This document shows positions 5,274-5,586 of a stretch of 5,586 bases of DNA, piece by piece; within the stretch, counting starts at the first letter, position 1, and each line of letters opens with the position of its first letter. The DNA comes from Methanobacteriaceae archaeon (GTDB taxonomy: Archaea > Methanobacteriota > Methanobacteria > Methanobacteriales > Methanobacteriaceae): assembly GCA_900769095.1 (NCBI GenBank), contig CAAGFH010000245.1, positions 1 to 5,586 of the forward strand. Direction: 5' to 3'. The position numbers were made by a program, and so were the translations under genes. The notes under the pieces were generated by a model. The model was not told the DNA's origin. It was given only the letters and a program-made list of their open reading frames with translations, and ran no database searches.

Positions 5274-5586
5274 ATGAATGGACATAGGGCTCATGGATTT
5301 TCAAGTGTACACTTCTTGGATTCTGATGAGATTATTTCTGAATTGAATCTTAAAGGTAATGAGACTTTTATGGACGCAGGATGTGGTGACGGCCACATAG
5401 CAATAAAAGTAGTTGAAGAATATCTTCCTGATGGAACTGTTTATGCAGTAGATGTATATGATGCATCTATTGAAGATATGGAAGCATATAAAGCAGAAAA
5501 TAATGTTGAAAATCTTATTAACATTGAAGCTGATATTACAAAAGGAATTCCTGGGGTTGATGATGAATCTATTGATGTTGTTTTAA
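5274..5586 (+). CDS. Class I SAM-dependent methyltransferase, 3'-truncated
   Basis: The first 104 residues of a Rossmann-fold methyltransferase; the frame is still open at the window edge. Motif I, MDAGCGDGHIAI (33-44), is the glycine-rich SAM-binding loop. TVYAVDVYDASI (55-66) ends the second strand, with D60 the likely ribose-hydroxyl ligand. EADIT (85-89) holds the acidic residue expected near the adenine. DDESIDVVL (96-104) begins the motif II strand, where the sequence ends. The N-terminus HGFSSVHFLDSDEII resembles UbiE/arsenite-methyltransferase-like proteins with a His-rich lead-in, but the substrate cannot be told because the substrate-binding part is missing. The ATG at 5274 is chosen because GGTGAT (5265-5270) precedes it by 3 nt. 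An ATG at 5263, in another frame, hits a stop within five codons. Confidence 0.88.
   Translation, partial: MNGHRAHGFSSVHFLDSDEIISELNLKGNETFMDAGCGDGHIAIKVVEEYLPDGTVYAVDVYDASIEDMEAYKAENNVENLINIEADITKGIPGVDDESIDVVL

Overview
The window looks like chromosomal DNA from a methanogenic archaeon, most likely order Methanobacteriales and close to Methanobrevibacter. This is inferred from four things: strongly AT-rich DNA, an archaeal nascent-polypeptide-associated complex (NAC) protein, ribosome binding sites of the GGTGA/GGAGGT type, and a T-rich terminator without a hairpin. All genes are on the + strand and closely packed. No mobile element, CRISPR array, tRNA or rRNA was seen.

Layout. (1) 1-286: the C-terminal part of the archaeal NAC gene, cut by the window edge. 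(2) 292-1035: a calcineurin-like metallophosphoesterase, 5 nt downstream and probably in the same transcript. (3) 1036-1100: a short AT-rich gap with a candidate promoter. (4) 1101-2126: a Zc3h12a-type NYN/PIN-fold ribonuclease with two tandem C-terminal repeats. (5) 2119-3321: a C-terminally membrane-anchored protein with a palm domain resembling class III cyclases and GGDEF enzymes. It overlaps the nuclease gene by 8 nt. (6) 3343-3726: a small single-pass membrane protein with a basic cytoplasmic head and a sequon-rich outer tail. (7) 3745-4968: argJ, arginine biosynthesis, only 18 nt further on. (8) 5060-5164: a 34-residue, very basic protein with its own promoter-like sequence, a near-ideal Shine-Dalgarno site and a T-tract terminator. 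It sits inside a longer spurious reading frame and is easily missed. (9) 5274 to the end: the start of a class I SAM-dependent methyltransferase, cut by the window edge.

How they may work together. The 1101-4968 block reads like one operon: two genes overlap and the remaining gaps are 21 and 18 nt, with no clear internal promoter. The nuclease and cyclase-like genes are translationally coupled, which suggests their products act together. A metallophosphoesterase of the fold used by class III cyclic-nucleotide phosphodiesterases lies just upstream. A nucleotide-signal-linked RNase module is therefore a reasonable but untested hypothesis. The main points for follow-up are the cyclase-like membrane protein, its coupling to a repeat-bearing RNase, and the small basic protein.
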